From MGIIb-O2 sp964003245 (GTDB lineage: Archaea > Thermoplasmatota > Poseidoniia > Poseidoniales > Thalassarchaeaceae), in the NCBI GenBank assembly GCA_964003245.1, contig CAXFIU010000016.1:1-29572 (forward strand): DNA of 29,572 nucleotides, given 5' to 3'. Shown here one piece after another: positions 7,437 through 14,480 of the stretch (position 1 is the first letter of the stretch; each line of letters starts with the position of its first letter). A program made the translations under genes and the position numbers. The notes beneath the pieces were generated by a model. That model had not been told where the DNA came from. It did not search any database and was given only the letters and a program-made list of their open reading frames with translations.

Positions 7437-7701
7437 ACCCTGTCAGAAATCTAAAGAAGACTTGACAGGGTGTCAAGAGTATTTAATTGGTATGACTTAG
7501 TTCTTAAGCAGCCTGACGGGGTTGACGGGGTTTGCTAGAACTCTCTCAGAATATATCCTCCTCTCTTGGAAGAAGAAAGAACCAAGACCTAGCTTGATAT
7601 TAGACGTTCTTTTTAGTGAACAACTCGAAGGAAATTATGAGGATTAAGTATTACTTAGTTTCTCCCTACAAAGTTCTTAGGCGACCCTGTCAACCCTGTC
7701 A
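7437..7701. repeat. TGACRGGGT iterons in opposed sets, candidate replication origin
   Basis: Six copies of the 9-mer TGAC(A/G)GGGT occur in 265 bases: 7437-7445 (minus), 7463-7471 (plus), a head-to-tail pair at 7514-7522 and 7523-7531 (plus, with G at the variable base) and a head-to-tail pair at 7684-7692 and 7693-7701 (minus). The pairs have an exact 9-base period and face each other across about 150 bases of moderately AT-rich DNA with no convincing frame. The block lies beside the 3' end of a primase-helicase gene. Iterons flanking an AT-rich stretch next to the initiator/helicase gene is the known layout of SaPI-type replicons. Operators for a repressor are the alternative. Confidence 0.65.
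7461..7477. promoter_or_regulatory. palindromic operator-like site
   Basis: CTTGACAGGGTGTCAAG is a perfect 7-base inverted repeat around a 3-base centre. It contains one of the TGACAGGGT copies and lies about 60 bases upstream of the ATG at 7401. Its symmetry suggests binding by a dimeric protein, for example a regulator of the 7401 gene or the origin-binding factor. Confidence 0.5.
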
Positions 7702-7726
7702 ATGAATTCAAAAAGCAAAGGGTGCA

Positions 7727-7755
7727 AGCTTTTACAGCCGACACCCCTAAAAGCT
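7727..7755. repeat. inverted repeat just beyond the primase-helicase stop
   Basis: AGCTTTTA and TAAAAGCT form a perfect 8-base inverted repeat with a 13-base spacer, 21 bases past the stop of the primase-helicase gene. On minus-strand RNA a run with several U residues (CUUUGCUUUUU) follows about 10 bases later, so a weak terminator is possible. It could also be a structural part of the candidate origin. Confidence 0.4.
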
Positions 7756-7776
7756 ATTTAATTGAATCTGCCAGGG

Positions 7777-10131
7777 TTAGTTTGGTCTAAGCCAAATACG
7801 GCGAGTCTTGCCATCAATAGTTGCACGACATTGCTTGTAGTTCAAACGCTTCAAAGCATCAGTTACTTGCATTCCTATCTGAGCTTGCTTGTCAACAGCT
7901 ATTTCTAACCATGAATAGAGATCGGAGAGGGTTATATACCCTTGAGTCTTGTAATAACCAGACATATGTGTTGTTAATGTTTCTGAGATTCTTGTTTCTA
8001 AGGGACTGTCTTTAGTAAAGCTGTCGATGTAATCAGCGATATGACTAAGTTCGTAGCTAGAAAAATTATGGATCGGTTCGTCTAAATAAGCTTGATAAGC
8101 TGCAGCCCAAATAGAATTGCGATCTGCTTTAAGTCTGTCGAGATCTATAATCTTCAATTTAGGGTTATCTTTTGATTCAACCTTTCCTGAAACAATAATA
8201 GGCATAAAGCGTCTATTACCTGTTGGATCCACAAGGAAGTCCATACCATTAGTAGCTCCTGCAAGGACAAAGCTGCGAGGATAATTCTTTTCGTTCTCAT
8301 ATTTTCGAGCACTTCTATCGACTGAAACACTAACGAGGTTTTTCAATTCTTCAACGTGCTTTCTTTTAAAATATCTTTCGGCTTCATCTAGGACAACAAT
8401 CCAACCAGAGTGAAGTGCATGAGGTCTATCTTTCAGATATTCAATCCCTTGCTGAATAGTGGAAACCCAAGGATAATTGCCAGGATCTGTAGGATCAGGT
8501 GGAGTGAGGTACTGGAAGAATGTTGATTTACCACAGTTCTGTCCACCAATAAAGATAGGCATCCAGTCATGTCTTACCCCAGGCTGTAGGACTCTTGCTA
8601 CTGCTCCAATCATGAAGCGTTTCATAATGACATCAGCTAGAAGCTTACCGTCAGGCATCCTAGGATTTTGTGCTATGTCTTCTGGGGTTCCAATTAAAGT
8701 TGAAGCCAATGTATCGAAGTAATTGCAAGGCGTACTTCTACTGGCTACAAATTCTAAATAAGCTTTACAAGGGTTATATTCATTCCTGTCTGCCATCACC
8801 GTAGTGACGTCATACACTAAGGTTTTTGGGAAGGCTCTACCTTCTCGGGTAGGGATTTTGACGTAGGTAGTCGAAACGTCCCGAATAATACTGGGGTTAG
8901 CTTTGGATCCATATTCCATATCCAAAGACATTGCATTGCGACGTAGGTCAGGGTAAGCAAGGCGAAGATGCCTTTCGATGATTTCAATTTCACTTAGACC
9001 ATCCCTGTTTTGTGTATTTCGCGCGTGAACCGCAGGTTCATCTGAGATTTCTTCGGCATGATGAGTCGGTGGAGTAGTAACTGGAGGAGGAGTAGGAGCG
9101 ATAATATTCCAAGGTCTATTTTCGCTGAATAAACTTTGAGTAGGTGTAGCGATTACTTCTTCTTCCGCCTCTTCTTCTTCTCCGCCAAAATCGGAATGGT
9201 CGTAGCCACTGACTGAAAAACGTTGGCCAATGAAATCTGTTCCGAAATCTCCTGACCCTTTTAGTTCTGAAGGAAGTTTTTTGCGCCATTCTGAATCACA
9301 CTCATTTGCACAGTAGAACAAAGTAGCAAGACTTGATCCGTTGAAACCGTAGAAGAATTTCTCTGTACAACGTCTCGAGTTATTACCTGAACCATGATGT
9401 CCTTGAGAAGCCCAGTCACACCAAGCTGTATAGATAGAACTTCCACCAGCTCTCGCAGCTGCAGTGACTTTAGTAAATCTTTGGTAATCTCCTTCGCTGG
9501 TTGGTTCTATAACTTGCTCTAGACAATAGATAGCTTGATCAATAGTTATTTGGTCGTAGTCTTTAGTCTCGTGGTCATAGCGTGTCCTTCTCTTCTCGGC
9601 TTCTTTTTCAGCTTCATTAATAAGGTCTGCTGGTAGAAAGGTTGAAGGTTGCCATAAAATTGTTTCTCCTTCGCTATTTCCGTAAAACAATCGACAAGCG
9701 TCTGTGCAAGCTTGATCGCCTCCTAAGGCTTTGGATAACATCGTCAGGATTGCCTTATAGAGATCTCCATCAGTGATCTTTTGAGGCAGTTGAAAGATTA
9801 CTCTGTATCGATGTTTGTTTTCTGCAGCATTATGACTAGCAGTGGTATAAGCAAAGACAGAGTGGCGAGCTAATGGATGCTTCAGGAAATCATCAATTTT
9901 CAGGCCATTATCAATGTCAACACAGGCAAGGTTGGCATAATCAAAAGCAGCACTTGACCTTCGGTGGGATGTCATAGCCGCAGCCACGAACGCACCACCA
10001 TTTAATATATGATCTCTAAGCGATTCAAGGTCGCTACTTTCGAGCTTCCATTTTTCAGCAAAAGAAGGTTTCCATCCACTGCGAGGCTTATTGTGAATTT
10101 CGGGGTGAGTGCTGAAGCTGAGCTTTTCCAT
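7777..10131 (-). CDS. primase-helicase fusion (prim-pol + VapE-type ATPase)
   Basis: This 784-residue protein combines two replication activities. The N-terminus (about 60-165) resembles an archaeo-eukaryotic primase/prim-pol domain: V71-D72-I-D74 for metal binding, then a YTTASHN/HRYRVIFQLP segment at 95-116. Residues 195-285 resemble the primase C-terminal helical domain. An acidic, Pro-rich linker (EEEE tract near 318-325) leads to a VapE/VirE family superfamily-3-like ATPase: Walker A GGQNCGKST at 529-537, Walker B WIVVLDEAE at 577-585, an AGATN sensor at 624-628 and TGNRRFMPI at 637-645. It should prime and unwind phage DNA. The start has a good ribosome site (TAGGAG, 7 bases upstream). 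Iterons lie just beyond its stop. Confidence 0.85.
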   Translation of the reverse strand: MEKLSFSTHPEIHNKPRSGWKPSFAEKWKLESSDLESLRDHILNGGAFVAAAMTSHRRSSAAFDYANLACVDIDNGLKIDDFLKHPLARHSVFAYTTASHNAAENKHRYRVIFQLPQKITDGDLYKAILTMLSKALGGDQACTDACRLFYGNSEGETILWQPSTFLPADLINEAEKEAEKRRTRYDHETKDYDQITIDQAIYCLEQVIEPTSEGDYQRFTKVTAAARAGGSSIYTAWCDWASQGHHGSGNNSRRCTEKFFYGFNGSSLATLFYCANECDSEWRKKLPSELKGSGDFGTDFIGQRFSVSGYDHSDFGGEEEEAEEEVIATPTQSLFSENRPWNIIAPTPPPVTTPPTHHAEEISDEPAVHARNTQNRDGLSEIEIIERHLRLAYPDLRRNAMSLDMEYGSKANPSIIRDVSTTYVKIPTREGRAFPKTLVYDVTTVMADRNEYNPCKAYLEFVASRSTPCNYFDTLASTLIGTPEDIAQNPRMPDGKLLADVIMKRFMIGAVARVLQPGVRHDWMPIFIGGQNCGKSTFFQYLTPPDPTDPGNYPWVSTIQQGIEYLKDRPHALHSGWIVVLDEAERYFKRKHVEELKNLVSVSVDRSARKYENEKNYPRSFVLAGATNGMDFLVDPTGNRRFMPIIVSGKVESKDNPKLKIIDLDRLKADRNSIWAAAYQAYLDEPIHNFSSYELSHIADYIDSFTKDSPLETRISETLTTHMSGYYKTQGYITLSDLYSWLEIAVDKQAQIGMQVTDALKRLNYKQCRATIDGKTRRIWLRPN

Positions 10132-10180
10132 ATTTTTCTCCTAGGAAACTAAATTAACAAATCCAGACAAAAGTGCAAGA

Positions 10181-10390
10181 CTAGCTTTGATACAGGGCAT
10201 GTTCTAGAAGCATTTTGTCTAAAACTTCTTTCATGAAGAACACCATCTCTCCTTCTTTCTTCTTACTAGGAAGATTAAAATCGTGAGCAGCCATATATTC
10301 AATAAGACTAGTTTTTAATATTCGCATTGCCTCCGCATTTAACTCTAGAGCCAAACGAAATTCATCCTTATCATCGAGTCGACTAGTCAT
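10181..10390 (-). CDS. small helical protein
   Basis: This 69-residue protein is predicted all-helical (EFRLALELNAEAMRILKTSL, then VFFMKEVLDKMLLEHALY). No family is recognised. Its start overlaps the stop of the cupredoxin-domain gene by one base, so the two are probably co-translated. It precedes the primase-helicase gene in the same direction. Confidence 0.55.
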   Translation of the reverse strand: MTSRLDDKDEFRLALELNAEAMRILKTSLIEYMAAHDFNLPSKKKEGEMVFFMKEVLDKMLLEHALYQS

Positions 10391-11148
10391 TAGTCAGATA
10401 CTGTAATGGTATTTTTCATGGATGAATGGTATTCGCAGATGTAATGATATGTTCCTGCTTTATTAAATGATACAGCTAATAAATTTGTATCACTAGTTGA
10501 ACCTTTAGCTCCGTTATTTTTAATTCTTGCCCATCCAGGAGATTCGTTTCCTGCACCAGTAGTAGCGGAAGTCTTTATCCATAGAGGATGTGCAGTTCCC
10601 GTGTTGTTTGTTATATAGAGTAATTGATTTGTTTTTAAAGTTAAGGCTGGATTTTGAGCATTTGTTAAAGACTCACCTGTAAAAAGATATTTACCACTGT
10701 CAGCAGTAACGGTATACACTTTTTCAATAAAAGATGAGACATCTCCTTCTAGAAGCCAGTGATCGGATCCCAAATAGGTGAGTTTAAAAGATGCGTAAGG
10801 AAAGCTCGTAAACCATACAAGAGCTGAATTGGTAGCTGGATTTACATGAGCACAGTGGATTTTCACATTCCCTGTCCCTGCAACACTTAATTGATTGCTT
10901 TCGCCTGCAATGAAAACGACTTGAGCACCTTCATGAAAACCTGTATTTTCCAAGGTGATCGTAGTATCGGTATTGTTGAGTCTGATGTAATCTCCTTGGT
11001 CATCAATAGATACGGCGTGGACGGTACTCCCCGCTTCTGATCTGAGTGTTGGAATGTCTGTAACTTCACTGAAGCCAGAGACCTCTCTAGGTGCATAAAG
11101 TTTGAAATTTTGTGGATCGTAAGTAACTGGTAAACGACGAGTGCTCAT
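10390..11148 (-). CDS. virion-like protein with C-terminal cupredoxin domain
   Basis: This 252-residue protein has two parts. Residues 1-140 form a beta-rich domain of the kind seen in phage fibre/baseplate proteins, ending in the familiar LTYLGSDHWLLEGDV pattern. Residues 143-250 form a cupredoxin (blue copper) fold: H187 in TAHPLW, then Y-I-C238-E-Y-H241-S-S-M244. These are the four type 1 copper ligands in the plastocyanin/amicyanin order. Plastocyanin carries electrons from cytochrome b6f to photosystem I, but a copper domain on a virion-like protein may instead bind metal for stability or adsorption. No signal peptide is visible. Copper binding is inferred from ligands. Confidence 0.7.
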   Translation of the reverse strand: MSTRRLPVTYDPQNFKLYAPREVSGFSEVTDIPTLRSEAGSTVHAVSIDDQGDYIRLNNTDTTITLENTGFHEGAQVVFIAGESNQLSVAGTGNVKIHCAHVNPATNSALVWFTSFPYASFKLTYLGSDHWLLEGDVSSFIEKVYTVTADSGKYLFTGESLTNAQNPALTLKTNQLLYITNNTGTAHPLWIKTSATTGAGNESPGWARIKNNGAKGSTSDTNLLAVSFNKAGTYHYICEYHSSMKNTITVSD

Positions 11149-11196
11149 TCTGAACGATACCTAAGTGTTTACTTATTCTAAAATCGATTTAAAGTA

Positions 11197-11811
11197 GTGT
11201 TTAATGTCGTGGAATCTGTAAAATTGACTGGCTCTTCAATGGGAAAATATATAGGGATTGGACTAGGAGGAGTTCTTGGTTTGTCTCATTTTTGGATGAT
11301 AGGTCTTCTAGCGAATAAGGAAGCAGGTTTACCTAAATTTAATTTACCAACCAGTCCTTATAGTCAATACACAATTGATGCCAGTAAGGATGGGTATAGT
11401 ATCACTCATCGAATGAATGATCCAAGGGTGATGGAAATGAAGAAAGAACTAGTCATACCAGGTAAGAAAGGAATATTTGGTAGTACAGCAGATAGAACGG
11501 TTATTGAATACGAGCAGTACACGATGGAGGGCAAGCAACACCTTATGGGACCAGGTATCTTTCAAGACAAAAGCAAACTTTCTTCAGATGGAAAACTTAC
11601 TGAAGAGCAGATCGCTTGTCTTAAGAAGGCTGGAGCTGGGGAAGGTACAGGAGCCGCCTTGGGAGCCGCCGCAGCAACTACTTATGTGGCTCCTTCTGTT
11701 AGTACCATTCCTATCATTGGGTGGGTTGCCTCTGCTTGGACTACTACTTTCGGCGCTAAGAAAGGTGGACAAATAGGAGAATCAATGGCTGAGTGGTATC
11801 ACGATTGTTAG
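11197..11811 (+). CDS. membrane protein upstream of hli genes
   Basis: This 204-residue protein starts with GTG at 11197; a later ATG at residue 15 is the alternative. An N-terminal hydrophobic helix (MGKYIGIGLGGVLGLSHFWM, then IGLLAN) is followed by a soluble region (about 40-150). A second hydrophobic, Gly/Ala-rich stretch follows (about 147-190: GTGAALGAAAATTYVAPSVS, then IPIIGWVASAW). It resembles proteins with a Gly-rich membrane-inserting hairpin. The family is not recognised. It leads the plus-strand transcript that continues into four hli genes 126 bases downstream, so a membrane or photosystem-associated role is possible. Confidence 0.6.
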   Translation: MFNVVESVKLTGSSMGKYIGIGLGGVLGLSHFWMIGLLANKEAGLPKFNLPTSPYSQYTIDASKDGYSITHRMNDPRVMEMKKELVIPGKKGIFGSTADRTVIEYEQYTMEGKQHLMGPGIFQDKSKLSSDGKLTEEQIACLKKAGAGEGTGAALGAAAATTYVAPSVSTIPIIGWVASAWTTTFGAKKGGQIGESMAEWYHDC

Positions 11812-11937
11812 ATATAAGTATTTCTTACTAGTGGGATAAGTAATACTGTGTTAGGGATGGGTGTTTATACGACCTATCCAAGAAAAAAGGATAAAAATGG
11901 AATATATAATTAAGAAGTTAACAATTCTTTACAAAGC

Positions 11938-12045
11938 ATGACACCCGAGGCAGAGAAGTTCAATGGCTGGTTAGCAATGCTTGGCGTTGTAGCAGGCATC
12001 GGAGCATACGCAACAACAGGACAACTCATCCCAGGAATCTTTTAA
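11938..12045 (+). CDS. hli: high-light-inducible protein (Hli), copy 1
   Basis: This 35-residue single-helix chlorophyll a/b-binding-like protein sits in the thylakoid membrane. It contains AEKFNGWLAMLG followed by a hydrophobic helix and the phage-type ending TTGQLIPGIF. In the canonical ExxNxR helix motif the Glu and Asn (chlorophyll ligands) are present, but the Arg of the Glu-Arg pair is Trp. Hli proteins bind pigments and protect photosystem II under excess light or during D1 turnover. It is the first of four adjacent hli genes on the plus strand. Confidence 0.85.
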   Translation: MTPEAEKFNGWLAMLGVVAGIGAYATTGQLIPGIF

Positions 12046-12049
12046 ATCA

Positions 12050-12169
12050 ATGAACGTATCTAACAAAACTATTTTCGAAAGAAGCATCGGCAGACCAGCA
12101 ATGATGGCTTTCGTTTTACTGACTAGTACTTACCTAGTTACAGGACAACTTATCCCTGGTATCGTTTAA
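12050..12169 (+). CDS. hli: high-light-inducible protein (Hli), copy 2, divergent motif
   Basis: This is a 39-residue Hli-like protein, four bases after copy 1. The helix motif reads ERSIGRPAM: Glu and Arg are kept, but the Asn that ligates chlorophyll is Ile. The membrane helix and VTGQLIPGIV ending are intact. It could have altered pigment binding or act only as a dimer partner. Confidence 0.8.
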   Translation: MNVSNKTIFERSIGRPAMMAFVLLTSTYLVTGQLIPGIV

Positions 12170-12333
12170 TGAAATCTGAACAGCCTAATTCTGTTGTAGG
12201 AACAGAAACTCAAAGATTAGAAGAAGGCAAAATTTTTGCTGAAAGAGTGAACGGATATGCTGCCATCTTTGGGTGTGCTGCTCTTATCACTGCTTACGCT
12301 ACAACTGGTCAAATTATCCCTGGTTTCGTTTAA
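12169..12333 (+). CDS. hli: high-light-inducible protein (Hli), copy 3
   Basis: This 54-residue Hli overlaps the stop of copy 2 by one base (TAATG). A polar N-terminus of about 22 residues precedes FAERVNGYAAIFG, the membrane helix and the TTGQIIPGFV ending. Glu and Asn of the pigment motif are present, and the Arg position is Tyr. Confidence 0.85.
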   Translation: MKSEQPNSVVGTETQRLEEGKIFAERVNGYAAIFGCAALITAYATTGQIIPGFV

Positions 12334-12551
12334 TGACTTCATCTACTCAAGCCGTTGCACTGGAAAACACTGTTACTGAATACGGTAAGCAGAACATTTT
12401 TGGCAAAGAGACTCAACCACAGTTAATTGAAGAATATAAAGGTTATGTTCAGGAAGCTGAATTAGCTAACGGTCGCTGGGCAATGATCGGTTTTGTTGCT
12501 CTCATCGGAGCTTACTTGACTACTGGCCAAGTCATCCCTGGCATCTTTTAG
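12333..12551 (+). CDS. hli: high-light-inducible protein (Hli), copy 4, canonical
   Basis: This 72-residue Hli starts at the ATG overlapping the stop of copy 3 by one base. A longer GTG-started frame upstream is only a shadow of copy 3. The soluble N-terminus (about 40 residues) leads to AELANGRWAMIGF, the full canonical ExxNxRxAM motif, and the TTGQVIPGIF ending. It is the only copy of the four with all motif residues. Its last 90 bases overlap, antisense, the 3' end of the RecB-like exonuclease gene. Confidence 0.9.
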   Translation: MTSSTQAVALENTVTEYGKQNIFGKETQPQLIEEYKGYVQEAELANGRWAMIGFVALIGAYLTTGQVIPGIF

Positions 12552-13292
12552 GATCTTCTTAGCTAGACGTTCCTCTTCTTTCATTTCCCAATATCGGCGT
12601 ACTTTTTGTAGCCATTTCTGTTGGAATCTTTGCAGCTCGTCCCCTCTAAGTATGAAACTTTGATTAGTTTTAGGAGTGGAGACAACTATCTGGGCTGCAT
12701 CAATATCAAGATCTAATGTCTCTTTGATAGCCAATGAGTAAGCTCCTAGCTGCATTGAGCATTTAGTGAATTTACTCCAGCCCGTGAAATTCTGACGGTT
12801 GTCTTTATCTGGGAAATATCGACAGTAAGGTTGATTGGAAGTCTTGAAGTCTCCTAGAATCATGACTCCGTTCCTGACACCTATAAAGTCTGGACAACCA
12901 CAGAATTGATACTTATGACTCCAGACTCGAGAGATTCCATCACTGCCCGTTGTGTACTTCCACTTAGGATCTAAAGGTTTTTCAGACCAAATGAAGTGAT
13001 CATAACGATCTAAATGTTGAGATAACCCTTCCCAAAATGGTAAATATTGCTCGTCAATCTCTACAGGTATGCCTCGGATGTAGTCTTCACATGCTTTATG
13101 TACTGCACTACCTCGTGCAGCTGCAGCTTCCAGTCCCCCTGGATTTTTTACATTCCAATTTCGTAGCATATTCTTTGATTTCTCGGAGGCTGTCTTACCG
13201 AGAATGGTGGTCACAGATGGGTATGCTTTTCCTTCGACGTCCGTTGCGTAATGTCTCTCCCCGTTAATTTCATATCGGGTTGGTCCGCTCAT
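12462..13292 (-). CDS. PD-(D/E)XK exonuclease (RecB/Cas4-like)
   Basis: From ATG at 13292 the protein is 276 residues. It shows the RecB-family nuclease order: GSAVH (His65), CGCPDFIG (Asp135), the catalytic strand ILGDFKTS with Asp148 and Lys150, and the QLGAYSLA helix with Gln181. Comparable exonucleases are common in cyanophages and are thought to process DNA ends in recombination, replication or host-genome degradation. The first 30 residues include YPSVTTILGKT, also typical of phage members. The charged C-terminal tail lies antisense to hli copy 4. An AT-rich 50-base leader precedes the gene. Confidence 0.8.
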   Translation of the reverse strand: MSGPTRYEINGERHYATDVEGKAYPSVTTILGKTASEKSKNMLRNWNVKNPGGLEAAAARGSAVHKACEDYIRGIPVEIDEQYLPFWEGLSQHLDRYDHFIWSEKPLDPKWKYTTGSDGISRVWSHKYQFCGCPDFIGVRNGVMILGDFKTSNQPYCRYFPDKDNRQNFTGWSKFTKCSMQLGAYSLAIKETLDLDIDAAQIVVSTPKTNQSFILRGDELQRFQQKWLQKVRRYWEMKEEERLAKKILKDARDDLASSQVSSDESNKTDHCPATVS

Positions 13293-13349
13293 ATACAAGT
13301 AGCTGTTAATTTAATTTAACTAATTTTTACAATTTAACAGAAATTAATA

Positions 13350-13616
13350 TTACTTATTAGCAGTAAATATGTCTTGAGCGAAGTTTCTTTCAGGTGGTTT
13401 TTCTGCCCATTCAGGATGTTCTCGAGCTACATTACTTGCTGCTCTAGAAACTACTTCTACTAATTTGGGATCAGAAGCTTCTACTGATGGGTCTACTGGT
13501 TGCTGTTCTTGTTGTTGCGATTGTTGTGTTCTTTGAGCTTTTTCTCGAGCTGCTTTTTGTAGTTGTAAAACATAATCTCTTGCATTTTGATCTATCTGAT
13601 TGATGTCGGTAGTCAT
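13350..13616 (-). CDS. Gln-rich small protein
   Basis: This 88-residue protein has an N-terminal helical segment (QNARDYVLQLQKAAREKAQR), a Gln-rich linker (QQSQQQEQQ) and a C-terminal region ending PPERNFAQDIFTANK. No domain is recognised. The minus-strand terminator at 13651-13696 precedes it, so it probably has its own promoter in the 35 bases between or relies on read-through. Confidence 0.5.
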   Translation of the reverse strand: MTTDINQIDQNARDYVLQLQKAAREKAQRTQQSQQQEQQPVDPSVEASDPKLVEVVSRAASNVAREHPEWAEKPPERNFAQDIFTANK

Positions 13617-13650
13617 GCTTTTTTATTTGTATAGCTTGATTGTAGTAGGG

Positions 13651-13696
13651 AAAAAAGAATCCGACCTCTTGCTTCCTAATACAAGAGATCGGACTT
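13651..13696 (-). terminator. Rho-independent terminator, minus strand
   Basis: On minus-strand RNA, TCCGATCTCTTG and CAAGAGGTCGGA form a 12-bp stem (one U.G wobble) around a 10-base loop, followed by TTC and six T residues (the A run at 13651-13656). It ends the minus-strand transcript arriving from the 17.2-13.7 kb replication block. Confidence 0.85.
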
Positions 13697-13772
13697 CTTC
13701 TGGGAATTCAACAATTGCACTTGTTTGAATCGACTTACGCCTTGTTCTTGCTTGTAGCCTTCTAGGAGAAAC

Positions 13773-13904
13773 TTACCTTGGATCACTACAAGTCTTCGAT
13801 GAGACCCTTGGAGTAATTAACCATGCAGGACAGAAAATTTCAACAATGTCTTTGATCCGAAAGACATCTTCTCTGCAACTCGGGAGAACGTTTAGTGAGG
13901 TCAT
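13773..13904 (-). CDS. small protein, probably frameshifted
   Basis: ATG at 13904 overlaps the stop of the upstream gene (ATGA). The frame runs 43 codons (MTSLNVLPSCREDVFRIKDI, then VEIFCPAWLI) before a TAA at 13773. The +1 frame is open from just after the TGG codon to a TAG at 13676 and reads convincingly like protein (RRLVVIQGKFLLEGYKQEQG). The second stop lies within the terminator loop. The simplest reading is one gene of about 75 codons broken by a frameshift, or a programmed +1 shift near 13815-13825. No family is recognised. Confidence 0.4.
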   Translation of the reverse strand: MTSLNVLPSCREDVFRIKDIVEIFCPAWLITPRVSSKTCSDPR

Positions 13905-14296
13905 GCTTCCTCTGGCTGCCCAGAATCTTTGTCTTTATCGTCTGTCATCCATTCCATAAATTCCAAACTCTTCTTAACTAAATCTTTGCCTCCTTGTTCG
14001 CTGCGGTAAGCATTTAGTTCTTCTAATACTTGGTTTGACAACATGATTGAGCCTTTCATTAACTCAGTTAAATCAATGTCTTGATTATTCAATCTCACTG
14101 CTAGTACTGGTCCTAAGACACTCAGGTAAGCAGTAGTCATTGGATCTGTTACATATCCGTTGAATGATGAGCCACCAGAAGTGAAGCCATTAAGAACATA
14201 GAGTTGTTCAGTTTGAAGTTTGAGCAGCTTGTCTATCTTCTGGTTAAGAGCTTTAAGCTCTTCTACTACAGCTTCAGGTCTAGATGGTGAGGTCAT
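13901..14296 (-). CDS. hypothetical protein
   Basis: From ATG at 14296 the protein is 131 residues (MTSPSRPEAVVEELKALNQK); a start three codons upstream is also possible. The N-terminal 35 residues form a coiled-coil-like helix. A Gly/Ser-rich loop (TSGGSSFNGY) and helical C-terminal half follow, with an acidic tail. No family is recognised. It overlaps both neighbours by a few bases, so it is part of a coupled operon. Confidence 0.6.
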   Translation of the reverse strand: MTSPSRPEAVVEELKALNQKIDKLLKLQTEQLYVLNGFTSGGSSFNGYVTDPMTTAYLSVLGPVLAVRLNNQDIDLTELMKGSIMLSNQVLEELNAYRSEQGGKDLVKKSLEFMEWMTDDKDKDSGQPEEA

Positions 14297-14480
14297 CAAA
14301 ATCACGGATAATGGTAGATCCTTCGAAAGATCTCAGCAAAGATAAGGCTCCCCTATCAACAGAGGAAAGATCCTTCCATGCGTCATTAACAGCAGGGTAG
14401 CCGTAGGAGTTAATTAAGTCCTTGACGTCGTCTTTTGTGGAGGCTCTTTTGAGTCCTTCTGTGACAGGAGAGTATGACAT
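14280..14480 (-). CDS. small hypothetical protein
   Basis: This 66-residue protein begins MSYSPVTEGLKRASTKDDVK and contains LINSYGYPAVNDAWKDL and RGALSLLRSFEGSTI. It looks like a compact helical domain. I do not recognise a named family. It lies two bases after the small membrane peptide gene and overlaps the next gene by 17 bases. Confidence 0.6.
   Translation of the reverse strand: MSYSPVTEGLKRASTKDDVKDLINSYGYPAVNDAWKDLSSVDRGALSLLRSFEGSTIIRDFDDLTI

Noticed and set aside
5097..11822. The 11-mer ATATAAGTATT upstream of both the large virion-like gene and the hli cluster, resembling T4 late promoters.
   Set aside because: Matches of this length are expected by chance many times in a window of this size. 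The distances to the start codons differ (17 and about 115 bases).
12273..12551. A longer GTG-started form of hli copy 4.
   Set aside because: The first 20 codons lie over the membrane helix of hli copy 3 in another frame. The ATG at 12333 gives the standard Hli layout with a one-base overlap.
13700..13760. A possible tRNA T-arm-like stretch (TTTGAATCGAC).
   Set aside because: No acceptor stem, anticodon arm or D-arm can be paired around it. I found no tRNA anywhere in the window.
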